From an uncultured Prochlorococcus sp. (GTDB taxonomy: Bacteria; Cyanobacteriota; Cyanobacteriia; PCC-6307; Cyanobiaceae): a DNA stretch of 64,000 nt. The DNA lies in NCBI GenBank assembly GCA_902572825.1, contig CACGHD010000002.1, forward strand, positions 17,894 through 81,893, written 5' to 3'. The notes below the pieces were generated by a model. That model had not been told where the DNA came from. It saw only the letters and a list, made by a program, of their open reading frames with translations, and did not search any database. The translations under genes and the position numbers were made by a program. This document shows, in pieces, positions 52,038-63,594 of this stretch (its first letter is position 1; each line of letters starts with the position of its first letter).

Positions 52038-53744
52038 TTGAGACTAATACCATCAGTCAGACCGTATTCAAATAGGTTTATCAAAGGTTTTATATGCATG
52101 CTTATTTACGTAGCTTGTTGGCCTTTATTAGCTTATTTAGCTGGAAACTTAATCCCAGCAATTGGGTCAGGTGATATCTCAAAAGTTTCTAGCGTAATAA
52201 TCAAGTCTTTAATTGTATTTTTAGTTCAGAAAACTGCTCAATTTGGACAGGATGTATTCATAGCAAAACCATCTTTAGAAATAAGTGAAGTGATGAGGGG
52301 AAATTTATTTAGCAGAATTCAAAAAATAAAGATGAAATCTGTTGAAAATATTTCAGCAGGGGATATTACATATAGACTTACAGAAGATGCCGACAGGGTA
52401 AGCGAAGTTATTTATAAAACAGCTCAAGATACTATTCCATGCACTTTACAGTTGTTAGCGGTAATAATCTACATGTTTTATTTAGACTGGTCACTAACAG
52501 TATCAACATTTGTTTTAGCACCATTGATTATTCTTTCAGTTAACAGTTTTGGAAGAAGAGTTTTAATAGCTTCCGAAAAAAGTCAAGAATCTACAAGTAA
52601 TTTAGCAAGTTTAATAGGTGAATCTATAAGTGGAATGTCTACGATAAGAGCTTTTGCTGCAGAAAATTGGATTGAGAAAAGATTTTTTAAAAGATTAAGC
52701 ACAAATAAAAAAGCAAAATATAACACATTAAAACTACTTGCATTTCAACATCCAGTTGTAGGATTTGTTGAAGCATTTGGAATATTAGCAATATTAGGTT
52801 TAGGAGCCGCAAGAATCAATCTAGGCCTTCTAACAAGCGAAGAATTTAGTAGTTTTTTTGCAGCAATATTAATGCTTATTGATCCAATAAGCCATGTAAG
52901 TACAAATTTTAATGACTATAAACAGGCAGAAGCCTCAATAAAAAGGTTGAAAAACATAAATCAAGAACCTGTCGAAGATGATAAAGAAAATTTAAGAAGG
53001 ATATCCAATTTTGAAGGCAAAATAAGTTTCAAGAAAGTAAATTTCGCTTACAAAAAAGATAATCAAGTACTTAAAAATATCAATCTTGAAATTAAAAGAG
53101 GGGAAGTCACAGCATTTGTTGGACCTTCTGGAGCTGGTAAAAGTACAATGTTGGCTTTGATATTAAAGTTTATAACTCCAAATAATGGAGACATTTTTAT
53201 AGATGATAAAAATCTAAAAATATTAAATACAAAAGATATTAGAAAAAACATTGCTTTAGTACAACAACAGCCTTTTTTGTTTTCAGGAACAATTATTGAT
53301 GTAATAAAAATGGGCAGAAATTTCACCAAAGAAGAAGTTATAGAATCAGCAAGAAAAGCAAACGCTCACAACTTCATTCAAAAGCTCCCTGAGAAATATG
53401 AAACTGAGATAACTGAAAGAGGTTCAAATTTCTCAGGTGGTCAAATCCAGAGGATAGCAATTGCAAGGGCAATTCTTGGGAACCCCTCAATTCTCCTTTT
53501 AGATGAGGCCACAAGTGCGTTAGATGCAGAATCAGAATCTGAAGTACAAAAAGGCCTTAATAGAGCAATGAAAGATAGAACAGTTATTGTAATTGCTCAT
53601 AGATTAGCCACTACTCAAGAGGCCAATAAAATAGTTGTTTTCCATAAAGGTGAAATTATTGAAGTTGGGAAACACATTGATTTAATAAATAAACCCGGAA
53701 TTTATAAAGAATTATGTGAAAAACAATTGATTAAGAAATTATAG
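52038..53744 (+). CDS. ABC transporter, fused permease/ATPase (MsbA-like exporter)
   Basis: VGPSGAGKST, SGGQIQRIAIARAIL, LLLDEATSALD; TTG start. Confidence 0.93.
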   Translation: MRLIPSVRPYSNRFIKGFICMLIYVACWPLLAYLAGNLIPAIGSGDISKVSSVIIKSLIVFLVQKTAQFGQDVFIAKPSLEISEVMRGNLFSRIQKIKMKSVENISAGDITYRLTEDADRVSEVIYKTAQDTIPCTLQLLAVIIYMFYLDWSLTVSTFVLAPLIILSVNSFGRRVLIASEKSQESTSNLASLIGESISGMSTIRAFAAENWIEKRFFKRLSTNKKAKYNTLKLLAFQHPVVGFVEAFGILAILGLGAARINLGLLTSEEFSSFFAAILMLIDPISHVSTNFNDYKQAEASIKRLKNINQEPVEDDKENLRRISNFEGKISFKKVNFAYKKDNQVLKNINLEIKRGEVTAFVGPSGAGKSTMLALILKFITPNNGDIFIDDKNLKILNTKDIRKNIALVQQQPFLFSGTIIDVIKMGRNFTKEEVIESARKANAHNFIQKLPEKYETEITERGSNFSGGQIQRIAIARAILGNPSILLLDEATSALDAESESEVQKGLNRAMKDRTVIVIAHRLATTQEANKIVVFHKGEIIEVGKHIDLINKPGIYKELCEKQLIKKL

Positions 53745-53774
53745 TTATATTTTATTTATTAAAAAAGTAAACTC

Positions 53775-53993
53775 ATGAGCGAAAACATAAATGACTCTGC
53801 CAATCCAGTTTTAACCTTTGAGGGCAAAAAATATTTAATAAATGAACTTTCTAATGAAATAAAAGAATCTATAAAAGTACTTCAAATAGCGGAGACTCAA
53901 CTTAAGATGCATCAAGATACTCTCAAATTACTTTCAATTAGCCGAAACACTTTAGTTAATCAATTAAGAGAAAAACTAAAAAACTTAGAATAA
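53775..53993 (+). CDS. DUF6447-like small protein
   Basis: PVLTFEGKKYLINELSNEIKESIKVLQIAETQLKMHQDTLKLLSISRNTLVNQLREKL. Confidence 0.7.
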   Translation: MSENINDSANPVLTFEGKKYLINELSNEIKESIKVLQIAETQLKMHQDTLKLLSISRNTLVNQLREKLKNLE

Positions 53994-53996
53994 AAT

Positions 53997-56900
53997 TTAA
54001 TAATTATGGATTTCCTGTAGAGAGTAAGTATCAATCTTATTGCATTGCAAAGCTTTGATTGCCTTAATGGCTGCCTTTGCTCCTGGAATAGTTGTAAAAG
54101 TTGGAATATTATATTCTAAAGCGGCACGTCTTAGATAAGCATCATCATGAAGAGCTTGTGAGCCAATTGGAGTATTAATTATTAATTGAATAAGTCCCGA
54201 ACGAATTAGGTCCTCGATATTTGGCCTTCCTTCATGAACTTTTAGTACTTCTTCAACTTGAATTCCTAAATTCACCAAATATGAAGCTGTACCTTTTGTT
54301 GCGTTTAATTTAAATCCTAAATTCAAAAGTTCTCTAGCAACTTCCTCAAGATTTTTTTTATCTAAATCATTTGTAGATAAGAAAGCAACTCCTTCTGAAG
54401 GAACACCATTACCTGCTGCCAATTCCGACTTGGCATAAGCAATTCCAAAATCTTTAGCTAAACCCATTACTTCTCCAGTAGATCTCATTTCAGGGCCAAG
54501 TAATGTATCAGACCCAGGAAATCTTTTAAAAGGTAAAACAGCCTCTTTTACTGCCTGATATTTTGGAGAAAATTCTTCTGTGAAATTAAGATCTTCTAAT
54601 GTAAAACCTTGCATTAACTGAGTAGCTAATTTTGCAACTGGTTTACCTATTGCTTTTGAAACAAATGGAACTGTCCTGGATGCTCTTGGATTTGCTTCGA
54701 GAATAAATAATTTATTTTCTTTATTATTAGTATTTATTACTGCAAATTGCAAATTAATTAGACCAACAACATTTAATCTTTTTGCAATTAATTTAGTCCA
54801 ATTTCTTACATTTTCTATTGTAGATGTAGAAAGAGAAATGGATGGTAAGCAACAAGCTGAATCTCCTGAATGAATTCCTGCAGGTTCCACATGTTCCATT
54901 AGGCCAGCAATTACAACCGAACCCTCTGAATCGCATAAAGCATCAACATCTATCTCAATTGCATTATTCAAATATTGATCAAGAAGGATTGGATGATCAG
55001 GTGATACCTTAACTGCTTCAGAAATGTATCTCGATAATTCATTCTCATCTTTAACAATTTCCATTGCCCTTCCACCTAAAACATAAGAAGGTCTTACAAC
55101 TAAGGGGAATCCTATATTTTTTGCTACTATTTCTGCTTCTTTTTGATTACGTGCAATACCGTTTAAAGGTTGTCTAATACTTAATTCTTCAAGAATTTTT
55201 GTAAATTCCTCTCTATCTTCTGCTAAATCGATTGATATTGGAGATGTCCCAAGAATTTTTGATCCAGTTCTGATCCCTTCATTAGATTTAAGCCATTCAA
55301 ATAAGGGTAGTGATAATTTCAGTGGAGTTTGGCCTCCAAATTGAACAATCAAACCATAGGGATTTTCAGCTTCTAAGATGTTGAGCACGTCCTCCAAAGT
55401 TACAGGTTCAAAATATAAAATATCGCTAGTATCATAATCTGTAGATACCGTTTCAGGGTTACTATTAACCATTATTGTTTTATAACCATTTGTAGAAGCT
55501 TGATATGATGCATGACAGCAACAGTAATCAAATTCTATTCCCTGACCAATTCTGTTTGGACCTCCTCCTAGAATCATAATTTTTTCTGATTTACTATTTT
55601 CTGAAATCTCGCTATCAAAAAATTGAGAATTACAATTAATGAAAGATTCCTCATAAGTTGAATAATGATATGGAGTTGAGGATGAGAATTCTGCTGAACA
55701 AGTATCAACAGTTTTATAAATTGGAATTACATTAAGTTTTTTTCTATATCTTCTCACTTCAAAAAATTCAGAATTAGTTAACTTTGCTATCTGTTGATCT
55801 GAAAAGCCTAATTGTTTAGCATGTAGCATCACGTCCCTATCTAGAGTATAAAGTTCCTTATTTTTTAAAAAATCATTTTCAAAATTAAAGATATTACGTA
55901 ATTTTTCGATAAACCATAAATCTATATTTGTAACTTCTTGAATATAAGTATTAGTTTTCCCAAGTTGCATAGATTTTTTAATTAGGAGAATTCTTTCAGA
56001 TGTAGGGTTTCTTAAACTATTTTTAATTTGACTCTCATTTTTAAATTCATCTTTTGAGTCACATTCCCATCCAAAAACACCTACTTCTAATGACCTTAAT
56101 GCTTTCTGAAATGATTCTTCAAAAGAACGACCTATTGCCATTGACTCACCAACAGATTTCATGGAAGTGCTTAAAGTATTCGAAGAGCCTTTAAACTTTT
56201 CAAAGGCAAATCTTGGGATCTTAGTAACTACGTAATCAATTGATGGCTCGAAACATGCAGGTGTTTTTTTTGTAATGTCATTAATAATCTCATCAAGTGT
56301 ATAGCCAACAGACAATAAAGCTGCAATCTTAGCTATGGGGAATCCAGTTGCTTTACTTGCTAAAGCAGAGGATCTACTCACACGGGGATTCATTTCTATG
56401 ACAATAACTTCGCCATTAGATGGATTTACTGCAAATTGAATATTACTTCCTCCTGTTTCAACTCCAATCTCTCTAATGATTTTCAAAGACAAATCCCTTA
56501 ATCTCTGATACTCCTTATCTGTTAGAGTCTGTGCGGGAGCTACAGTAATCGAATCTCCAGTATGGACTCCCATTGGGTCTAGATTTTCAATACTGCAAAC
56601 TATCACTACATTGTCAGCAGCATCTCTCATTACCTCTAGTTCAAACTCTTTCCATCCAATAAGTGATTTTTCAATCAATATTTGATTACTTGGACTTTCC
56701 TCTAAACCTGATTTACACAACTCGACAAATTCTTCAAGGTTAAAAGCAATTCCACCTCCTACTCCACCTAATGTAAATGCAGGCCTGATAATAAGAGGAT
56801 AAGAACAAATTTTTTTTGATACCTCCATAGCTTCATCCATATTAGATGCTATTCCTGAAGGACAAACATTTACATTAATTTTCTCCATCGATTCTTTAAA

Positions 56901-57293
56901 CAATTTTCTATCTTCAGCTTTATTAATAGCTCTTAAATCAGCACCAATTAATTCAATATTGTTTTGCTTTAAAAAATTTGACTCTGACAATTTAACTGCA
57001 AGATTCAAAGCAGTTTGCCCCCCCATAGTGGGAAGAATTGCATCAGGTTTTTCTCTTAAGATTATCTGAGAAACAATTTCAGGAGTCAATGGTTCAATAT
57101 ATGTTTTGCTTGCGATCTCAGGGTCAGTCATTATTGATGCTGGATTAGAATTTATTAAGACAATTTCATAACCAGCGTTTCTTAAAGCTTTACAAGCTTG
57201 AGTGCCAGAGTAATCAAATTCGCATGCTTGCCCTATAACAATCGGTCCAGAACCAAGAATAAGAATTTTTTTAAGATCACCTCTTTGAGGCAT
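53997..57293 (-). CDS. carB: Carbamoyl-phosphate synthase large subunit
   Basis: [25 protein letters not shown]; duplicated ATP-grasp; 1098 aa. Confidence 0.98.
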   Translation of the reverse strand: MPQRGDLKKILILGSGPIVIGQACEFDYSGTQACKALRNAGYEIVLINSNPASIMTDPEIASKTYIEPLTPEIVSQIILREKPDAILPTMGGQTALNLAVKLSESNFLKQNNIELIGADLRAINKAEDRKLFKESMEKINVNVCPSGIASNMDEAMEVSKKICSYPLIIRPAFTLGGVGGGIAFNLEEFVELCKSGLEESPSNQILIEKSLIGWKEFELEVMRDAADNVVIVCSIENLDPMGVHTGDSITVAPAQTLTDKEYQRLRDLSLKIIREIGVETGGSNIQFAVNPSNGEVIVIEMNPRVSRSSALASKATGFPIAKIAALLSVGYTLDEIINDITKKTPACFEPSIDYVVTKIPRFAFEKFKGSSNTLSTSMKSVGESMAIGRSFEESFQKALRSLEVGVFGWECDSKDEFKNESQIKNSLRNPTSERILLIKKSMQLGKTNTYIQEVTNIDLWFIEKLRNIFNFENDFLKNKELYTLDRDVMLHAKQLGFSDQQIAKLTNSEFFEVRRYRKKLNVIPIYKTVDTCSAEFSSSTPYHYSTYEESFINCNSQFFDSEISENSKSEKIMILGGGPNRIGQGIEFDYCCCHASYQASTNGYKTIMVNSNPETVSTDYDTSDILYFEPVTLEDVLNILEAENPYGLIVQFGGQTPLKLSLPLFEWLKSNEGIRTGSKILGTSPISIDLAEDREEFTKILEELSIRQPLNGIARNQKEAEIVAKNIGFPLVVRPSYVLGGRAMEIVKDENELSRYISEAVKVSPDHPILLDQYLNNAIEIDVDALCDSEGSVVIAGLMEHVEPAGIHSGDSACCLPSISLSTSTIENVRNWTKLIAKRLNVVGLINLQFAVINTNNKENKLFILEANPRASRTVPFVSKAIGKPVAKLATQLMQGFTLEDLNFTEEFSPKYQAVKEAVLPFKRFPGSDTLLGPEMRSTGEVMGLAKDFGIAYAKSELAAGNGVPSEGVAFLSTNDLDKKNLEEVARELLNLGFKLNATKGTASYLVNLGIQVEEVLKVHEGRPNIEDLIRSGLIQLIINTPIGSQALHDDAYLRRAALEYNIPTFTTIPGAKAAIKAIKALQCNKIDTYSLQEIHNY

Positions 57294-57400
57294 AATTTAA
57301 ACCTACATTTATCTCATGCTACTTATAAATCATCAGATGTTAATCAAGTTACTTGAAAAGCAACATTTGTTTCTATAGTATTGAAAGAAATTAATTTTTT

Positions 57401-58039
57401 ATGAGCGAACTTCAGCGACTTAAAAGTTTGTTGCCCCCAGAGAATGAAAGTTGGGTATTTGTTGAAGCTGCTGCTGCTATAGACCCACCATTAATAACAC
57501 TTGAAGAAATTGGTAGTGACGAAGTAGAAATCCAAATAGATTTAGATGAATGGGATAACTACGCAATTGACCACAGAAATTTATTGTTCTGGCACGAAGT
57601 AGGAAAAATTCAAAATGACACAATCCCAAGAGACGGATGGGAAATGGCTGCTCTTGCAATAGGACTTGGAGGCGCGATAGGAGAGCTGTGGGTGCAAGAT
57701 GGTTTACTTTTATTACTTGCTCTTGGATTATCAAGTTTTGCAGGATATAGATTATATTTAAAAAATAATTCTGAGAAAAAGCTTCAAGATGCTATTTATG
57801 CAGATGAAAGGGCTATAGATCTTGCTTGTAGATTTGGCTACAGCATTCCAAATGCTTATAAAAGTCTTGGAGGAGCATTAAAGGAGTTAATAGAAAAGAC
57901 ACGAAAAAAGAAAAAAAGAAGTTTCTTTGAGGATAGGTTAGATGCCTTAAGAAAAAGCGCCGAAAAAGCAAGATCAGAATTATCTCAGCAAGAAGGTTCA
58001 GAAAAATCAGTTTCAAGTGAAAATGTTTATGGACAATAA
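57401..58039 (+). CDS. DUF3318-like protein
   Basis: MSELQRLKSLLPPENESWVFVEAAAAIDPPLITLEEIGSDEVEIQIDLDEWDN. Confidence 0.78.
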   Translation: MSELQRLKSLLPPENESWVFVEAAAAIDPPLITLEEIGSDEVEIQIDLDEWDNYAIDHRNLLFWHEVGKIQNDTIPRDGWEMAALAIGLGGAIGELWVQDGLLLLLALGLSSFAGYRLYLKNNSEKKLQDAIYADERAIDLACRFGYSIPNAYKSLGGALKELIEKTRKKKKRSFFEDRLDALRKSAEKARSELSQQEGSEKSVSSENVYGQ

Positions 58040-58373
58040 AAGCTTGGTTTTAATGGCAGCTAAAGCATGTGATGAAAAAAAGGCAAGAGATATAAAACTT
58101 ATAAAAATTGACAAAGTATCATTTATAAGTGAATGGATTTTGATTGCAGAAGGATTATCTGATGTGCAGGTTAGATCTATAACAAACTCTGTAGAGGGAG
58201 AGCTTAGAGAGAAGGCTAAAGTTGAACCGATACGAAAAGAAGGGGTTAACGAAGCCAAATGGGCTTTACTCGATTATGGTGATCTGATAATAAATATTTT
58301 TCAACCAGAAATAAGAAAATTTTATGACCTTGAATCGTTCTGGAGTAATGGAGATAACCTTATATTTCCATAG
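58017..58373 (+). CDS. rsfS: Ribosome silencing factor
   Basis: EWILIAEGLSDVQVRSITNSVEGEL...WALLDYGDLIINIFQPEIRKFYDLESFW; overlaps upstream CDS by 23 nt. Confidence 0.92.
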   Translation: MKMFMDNKSLVLMAAKACDEKKARDIKLIKIDKVSFISEWILIAEGLSDVQVRSITNSVEGELREKAKVEPIRKEGVNEAKWALLDYGDLIINIFQPEIRKFYDLESFWSNGDNLIFP

Positions 58374-58381
58374 TATATTTT

Positions 58382-58876
58382 ATGAACGAATCTAAGTGTC
58401 CTGTCCCTAGAGAGCAACAACCCACAAATGAATTCATAGAATTATCAAAATCTAAAATTTTTTCTTGGCCTAAAACAAAAAAGTCACTAATTTTTATTTT
58501 GGCAAAATTTTGGGTAGGAGCTTTTGTTATATTTCTTGTCATTTCTTCAGGAAGTGTATATTTCAAAACTTCACTTTTAAAATATATTTTATTAAGCTTT
58601 TTTAGCAGCTTATCAATACCTCTTTTAATTACAATAAGATTATATTTAGGTTGGAATCATATATTTAAAAGATTATGCTCCGAAAAAGTTGAATATGAGG
58701 AATCAGGTTGGTATGACGGCCAAGTATGGGAAAAACCATTAGTTTTGAGAGAAAAAGAAATACTTATTGCCTCAATTGAGGTTAAACCAATTCTAAGAAA
58801 TTTAGTTCAAATTTTTTCTATTATTTCAGTCTTAGCATTATCTGGCATATCGATTTTTCAATACACTAATTTCTAA
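58382..58876 (+). CDS. CGLD27-family (DUF1230) membrane protein
   Basis: CPVPREQQPTNEF...WYDGQVWEKPLVLREKEILIASIEVKPILRN. Confidence 0.85.
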   Translation: MNESKCPVPREQQPTNEFIELSKSKIFSWPKTKKSLIFILAKFWVGAFVIFLVISSGSVYFKTSLLKYILLSFFSSLSIPLLITIRLYLGWNHIFKRLCSEKVEYEESGWYDGQVWEKPLVLREKEILIASIEVKPILRNLVQIFSIISVLALSGISIFQYTNF

Positions 58877-59842
58877 ATGAGTTCTAATTTTAAAAACCTC
58901 TACACTTCTAACAATCCTCCTATCCAAGCAACCTTAATGAGAGGATCAAATATTGAGTCAATTCATAAAATTCATGCTGTTATTACTGACAAAAAAGGGA
59001 GGGTTTTAATGTGCGCAGGAAATCCAGAATATAAAAGCTTCATTAGGTCAGCACTAAAACCGTTTCAAGTAATTCCCTTCGTTAGTAGTGGAGCCGCATC
59101 AAAAATCAATAATGAATCAAAATCAATTGCTTTAGCATGTGGGTCACACAGTGGATCAAAAATTCATTCAAGGGAAGCCTTCAAAATTTTATGGGAATAT
59201 GGCATAGATATTAATAATCTGAAATGTCCAAAAACCAAGACTAGTCCATTAGAACATAATTGTTCCGGTAAACATGCCGCTTTTTTAGCTACATGCAAAA
59301 AAATGAATTGGCCATTAGATAGTTATTTAAAGGGAGATCATCCACTTCAAATCGAAATATTCAGAATTGTTTCTGAATTACTTGAAATCCCATCATCTGA
59401 AATAAACGCTGAACGTGATGATTGTGGTGCCCCAACTCTTTATTTAAAACTACTACAAATGTCGAGGTTGTATTCACTTCTAAGCAGTTCTGAAAATGCC
59501 GAATTAGAACAAATCAGTAGAGCTATGACAATTAACCCAACAATGATAAGTGACAACAATAAATTTGATACAGAAATAATTAAAGCTTCACATGGAAAAG
59601 TTATAGGTAAAGGTGGTGCCGAAGGAATACAATGTCTATGTAAGGTAAATGAAGGTATTGGGTTAGCTTTAAAAGTAGAAGACGGTTCAAAAAGAGCTAA
59701 GCATGCCGTTAGTCTTCAAATACTTAAACAGTTAGAATGGATATCTGACTTGAGAATTCAAGACATAGAAGAAAAGGTGTTTAATTTTTCTGAAGGAGTA
59801 AGACTTGAAGTTAAAGGTAAATTAAAATTCCAAGAATCCTAA
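58877..59842 (+). CDS. L-asparaginase II-like protein
   Basis: HNCSGKHAAFLATCKK; RDDCGAPTLYLKL; KGGAEGIQCL. Confidence 0.88.
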   Translation: MSSNFKNLYTSNNPPIQATLMRGSNIESIHKIHAVITDKKGRVLMCAGNPEYKSFIRSALKPFQVIPFVSSGAASKINNESKSIALACGSHSGSKIHSREAFKILWEYGIDINNLKCPKTKTSPLEHNCSGKHAAFLATCKKMNWPLDSYLKGDHPLQIEIFRIVSELLEIPSSEINAERDDCGAPTLYLKLLQMSRLYSLLSSSENAELEQISRAMTINPTMISDNNKFDTEIIKASHGKVIGKGGAEGIQCLCKVNEGIGLALKVEDGSKRAKHAVSLQILKQLEWISDLRIQDIEEKVFNFSEGVRLEVKGKLKFQES

Positions 59843-59887
59843 AAAAACAGGAAAAATAACCCTTTCAGATGTATGCTATGTATATGT

Positions 59888-59964
<77 letters not shown>

Positions 59965-59969
59965 TTTAG

Positions 59970-59995
59970 AAGCATCTTCAAAGCTGCTTTTTTAT
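59970..59995 (+). terminator. Terminator after tRNA-fMet
   Basis: AAGCAtCTTcaAAGcTGCTT stem-loop followed by T run. Confidence 0.65.
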
Positions 59996-60077
59996 TCTTT
60001 GCAGTTGTTACATCAATTAAAAATATAATTGAAATGAAAGTTGTTATTTAGAGCTTAAAAGGTTTTATAAGAAATTA

Positions 60078-60176
60078 TTAGATATCTTTTTGAATAGAAA
60101 ATTTTAAGTCTACTCTAACTATTAGACCAATAAGGATAAAAAATATTCCAAGGTATGAGCTTAAAGATAGATCCAA
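60078..60176 (-). CDS. Possible 32-aa single-TM microprotein (TTG start)
   Basis: (M)DLSLSSYLGIFFILIGLIVRVDLKFSIQKDI. Confidence 0.25.
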   Translation of the reverse strand: MDLSLSSYLGIFFILIGLIVRVDLKFSIQKDI

Positions 60177-60336
60177 AATATTAAATTAATTCCTAGCTCA
60201 ATTTTAGCTTACAATTCATTTCTATAAAATATGTCAGTAACAAAAAATTAAAATAATTCTGGCTGTTGGCAATTTTCAACTTGATTAAGTAATTTTTTAA
60301 ATTAGAGTAACCTATATCATTTATAGAAAAAAAGAT

Positions 60337-60483
60337 ATGCAGAATTTGCTACAGCGTGATTTAGGTTCAAGCTTGTTATCAATAGCTATAATATTAGGTT
60401 GGTTAGGTCTATTTTTTGTATTTTTGAGAGTTTTAACAATTTCAATAAAAAGAATCCTTGAAGCTGTTTTAAAAAAATCGTAA
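60337..60483 (+). CDS. Putative single-TM microprotein (48 aa)
   Basis: MQNLLQRDLGSSLLSIAIILGWLGLFFVFLRVLTISIKRILEAVLKKS. Confidence 0.6.
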   Translation: MQNLLQRDLGSSLLSIAIILGWLGLFFVFLRVLTISIKRILEAVLKKS

Positions 60484-60554
60484 ATATTGAAATAAATCAA
60501 AAATTCTGAATTTATCGCATAAATCCTTTATCACTAGGTATAATAACCTAAAAA

Positions 60555-60944
60555 ATGTCAATTTTAGATAAGGCGAAGATAGGAAATTCAGTTCAAATAA
60601 ACCTAGATCTATCAAAAGATAGGCTTACTAAAGATGTTGTTGATGCAATAAATGTTTCTTCGGTAGCTAAGATAAGTGATTTCAGAATAACTGACGGAAA
60701 AGGTATTGGAGTTATATTGAAATTATCTAACGGAAAAGAGCAATGGTTTTTTGAAGATGAAATTGACCTCCTTGACGAAAATGGTAAAGTAATTAAAAAA
60801 AACATTGATAAAAAAGTAAATAGGAATTTTATATTTGATTTTTTAAGAGGATTTAATTATGAAAATAAAAATAAGGTTAGCGAATTACTTAATCCAATTA
60901 ACTTTTTTATCTGGCTGGTTGCATCGTTTAAAGATATTTTTTAA
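60555..60944 (+). CDS. DUF2862-like protein (PetP-like N-terminal SH3-type domain)
   Basis: ISDFRITDGKGIGVILKLSNGKEQWFFEDEID. Confidence 0.7.
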   Translation: MSILDKAKIGNSVQINLDLSKDRLTKDVVDAINVSSVAKISDFRITDGKGIGVILKLSNGKEQWFFEDEIDLLDENGKVIKKNIDKKVNRNFIFDFLRGFNYENKNKVSELLNPINFFIWLVASFKDIF

Positions 60945-61020
60945 TTCGAAAAAAAATTTTCTAAAATAAAGATAATTTACTATTTATTTAAATATAAATC
61001 TTCAGTAATTAAAAATTTAA

Positions 61021-62016
61021 ATGGCACAAAATATTATCGATGTAAAAAATTTATCTAAGTCATTTGATATCTCCTCCAAAGAACCAGGTTTAACAGGAAC
61101 AATTAAGCATTTTTTTAAAAGACAAACAAAAAGTTTAAAAGTTATTAAAGACATAAATTTTGAAATCAAAGAAGGGGAAATAGTCGGTTTTCTTGGTGCT
61201 AATGGAGCTGGGAAAACAACAATCTTAAAAATGCTTTGCGGCTTAATTTATCCAAGCAAAGGTTCGATTTCAGTTTCAGGGTACTTACCTTTCAGGAGAA
61301 AAGAAAATTTCCTAAAGAATATCACCTTAATAATGGGACAAAAGCAACAGCTTATTTGGGATCTTCCGCCAATTGAATCATTCTATTTGAATGCATCAAT
61401 ATATGACTTAGATAAGTTTGAAGCTAAAAGGAGAATAAAAAAACTATCAGAAATGCTTGAAATTGATGAGGAGCTATTCATACCTGTTAGAAAACTTTCA
61501 CTTGGTCAGCGTATGAAGTCAGAATTACTGGCAGCATTGATACATGAACCAAATATTCTATTTTTAGACGAACCGACACTTGGATTAGATATTAATGCAC
61601 AGAGAAATTTAAGGAAATTCCTTAAAAAATATAATAAGGAAACTAATGCAACGATATGCCTAACTAGTCATTACATGAAAGATATTACATCGCTATGCAA
61701 GAGAGTTATATGTGTTCACGAAGGGGCAATATCATATGATGGGAAACTTGAACTATTATTAAAAAAACTTTCTCCTGTTAAAGAAATATTAATAGTTTGT
61801 AGCTCAGAGGAGGATGCAATTAAGTTAGAAAATTCCGGTTTTACTGTTAAAAATAAAAATAAGAATGAAATCACTATAAAAATTGAAAACAACTCTATTA
61901 CCTCTTCACTAAAAACTATCCTAAATAATTTTGATATTGAAGACCTTTTTATAAATGAACCACCTATAGATGAAGTTATTGGGAAGGTATTAATCAAAAA
62001 AGATTATGATATCTAA
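61021..62016 (+). CDS. ABC-2 exporter ATP-binding protein
   Basis: LGANGAGKTTILKMLCGL, LSLGQRMKSELLAAL, ILFLDEPTLGLD. Confidence 0.95.
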   Translation: MAQNIIDVKNLSKSFDISSKEPGLTGTIKHFFKRQTKSLKVIKDINFEIKEGEIVGFLGANGAGKTTILKMLCGLIYPSKGSISVSGYLPFRRKENFLKNITLIMGQKQQLIWDLPPIESFYLNASIYDLDKFEAKRRIKKLSEMLEIDEELFIPVRKLSLGQRMKSELLAALIHEPNILFLDEPTLGLDINAQRNLRKFLKKYNKETNATICLTSHYMKDITSLCKRVICVHEGAISYDGKLELLLKKLSPVKEILIVCSSEEDAIKLENSGFTVKNKNKNEITIKIENNSITSSLKTILNNFDIEDLFINEPPIDEVIGKVLIKKDYDI

Positions 62017-62800
62017 TTTGATTAACCGTAAAATATTCACCTTATTAAAAGTCCAATATTCAAACATGTTGGAATATAGGGTAGAAATTGCATTATGGGC
62101 AATTTCAGGGATTATTCCTTTTTTTATGTTAAACATTTGGACAAGTAATAATCTTAATGAATCCATAAACATTAGTGATGTTATGCTTTCTAGATATTTC
62201 TTATGTGCTTTTTTTGTAAGACAGTTTTCTGTAGTTTGGGTTGTATTTAGTTTTGAAGAGGATTCTCTTATGGGGAAAGTATCTCCGTATTTAATTCAAC
62301 CTTTAAATCCATTTTTCAGATATTTTGCACAACATCTTGCGGAACAAATAACAAGATTTCCTTTTGCACTGATAATCGCTTTTTTCTTTTTTATTTTTAA
62401 TCCAGAAAGTTTATGGATTCCTAATTTAGGTATTTTACTCTTATCGATAGTGTCTACTTTCTTATCCTTCTTGATTCAATTTTTAATACAGTCAATAGTT
62501 GCATGTCTATGTTTCTGGACAGAGAAAGCGTCATCGATTGAAAGATTGTTATTTATTCCAACTTTATTTCTCTCAGGTCTTTTAGCACCAGTAGTCTCAT
62601 TCCCTGCATATGTTAAATCCTGGATTTATTTGACACCTTTTCCATATCTAATTGATTTCCCTGCGAACTTACTGTCAGGTAATGATACAAATATTAGTGG
62701 AGGCTTAAGTATGCAAATTCTATGGATTTTTTTACTTTTCCCATTATTTAAGAAAATCTGGTCTGAAGGAACAAAAAAATATACAGCAATGGGGTCATGA
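62006..62800 (+). CDS. ABC-2 type permease 1
   Basis: Multi-TM, overlaps the ATPase gene; ABC-2 (DUF990-like) family. Confidence 0.85.
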   Translation: MISNLINRKIFTLLKVQYSNMLEYRVEIALWAISGIIPFFMLNIWTSNNLNESINISDVMLSRYFLCAFFVRQFSVVWVVFSFEEDSLMGKVSPYLIQPLNPFFRYFAQHLAEQITRFPFALIIAFFFFIFNPESLWIPNLGILLLSIVSTFLSFLIQFLIQSIVACLCFWTEKASSIERLLFIPTLFLSGLLAPVVSFPAYVKSWIYLTPFPYLIDFPANLLSGNDTNISGGLSMQILWIFLLFPLFKKIWSEGTKKYTAMGS

Positions 62801-63591
62801 ATTTGAGAAAATATTTAAAAGTTTATAAAAAATTCTTACATACTTCTTTAGCTTCTGAATTAGAGTATAAGACAAATATATTAGTTGATTTAATTACTGC
62901 AATTTTAAGTTTAGTAGGGAGTATTTTTCTTTTATCTATTTTCTTTCAAAATAATGGATATATTGGAGGGTGGAAATTTGAACAGGCACTAATAATCCAA
63001 GCTATCTATACAATTTTGAATGGAATAACAAATACATGGTTCAATCCTAATCTTACAGAAATAGTTAAACATATAAGAGAAGGAACATTAGACTTCGTAC
63101 TTTTAAAACCTATTGATAGTCAATTTTTTATTTCATTAAAAAAAATAAATCCATCTGGATTTTTAGAAATTATGCTTGGATTTTTCTTGTTGCTCTTCTG
63201 CATAAGAATAAATCAAATAAATTTAAGTTTAAGTTTTATAAGCCTATCCTTGATTACGATAAGCTGCTCGATTTGTATTTTGTATAGCCTATGGTTTTTT
63301 ATATCTACTACTACTATTTGGTTTGTTAAGACTTGGAATGCAATAGAAGTATTAAGATCATTTCTTTATATAGGAAGATTTCCTCTAAATTCATTTTCAT
63401 TCTCATTAAGAGTTTTTTTTAGTATTTTCATTCCTATTGCTTTTATAACTACAATTCCTTCTGAAGTTTTTCTAGGACTTTCTCAGTATTGGAAAATATT
63501 GCTTGAAGTTATTGTTGCTTCAGTATTTCTTATAACTTCAAGAAAGTTCTGGTTATTTGCACTAAAGTTCTATTCATCAGCATCTAGCTAA
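62797..63591 (+). CDS. ABC-2 type permease 2
   Basis: Multi-TM; 4-nt overlap with permease 1. Confidence 0.85.
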   Translation: MNLRKYLKVYKKFLHTSLASELEYKTNILVDLITAILSLVGSIFLLSIFFQNNGYIGGWKFEQALIIQAIYTILNGITNTWFNPNLTEIVKHIREGTLDFVLLKPIDSQFFISLKKINPSGFLEIMLGFFLLLFCIRINQINLSLSFISLSLITISCSICILYSLWFFISTTTIWFVKTWNAIEVLRSFLYIGRFPLNSFSFSLRVFFSIFIPIAFITTIPSEVFLGLSQYWKILLEVIVASVFLITSRKFWLFALKFYSSASS

Positions 63592-63594
63592 CTA

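Noticed and set aside
57477-57734. 85-aa minus ORF opposite the DUF3318-like gene
   Set aside because: Antisense shadow; the coding strand is strongly supported
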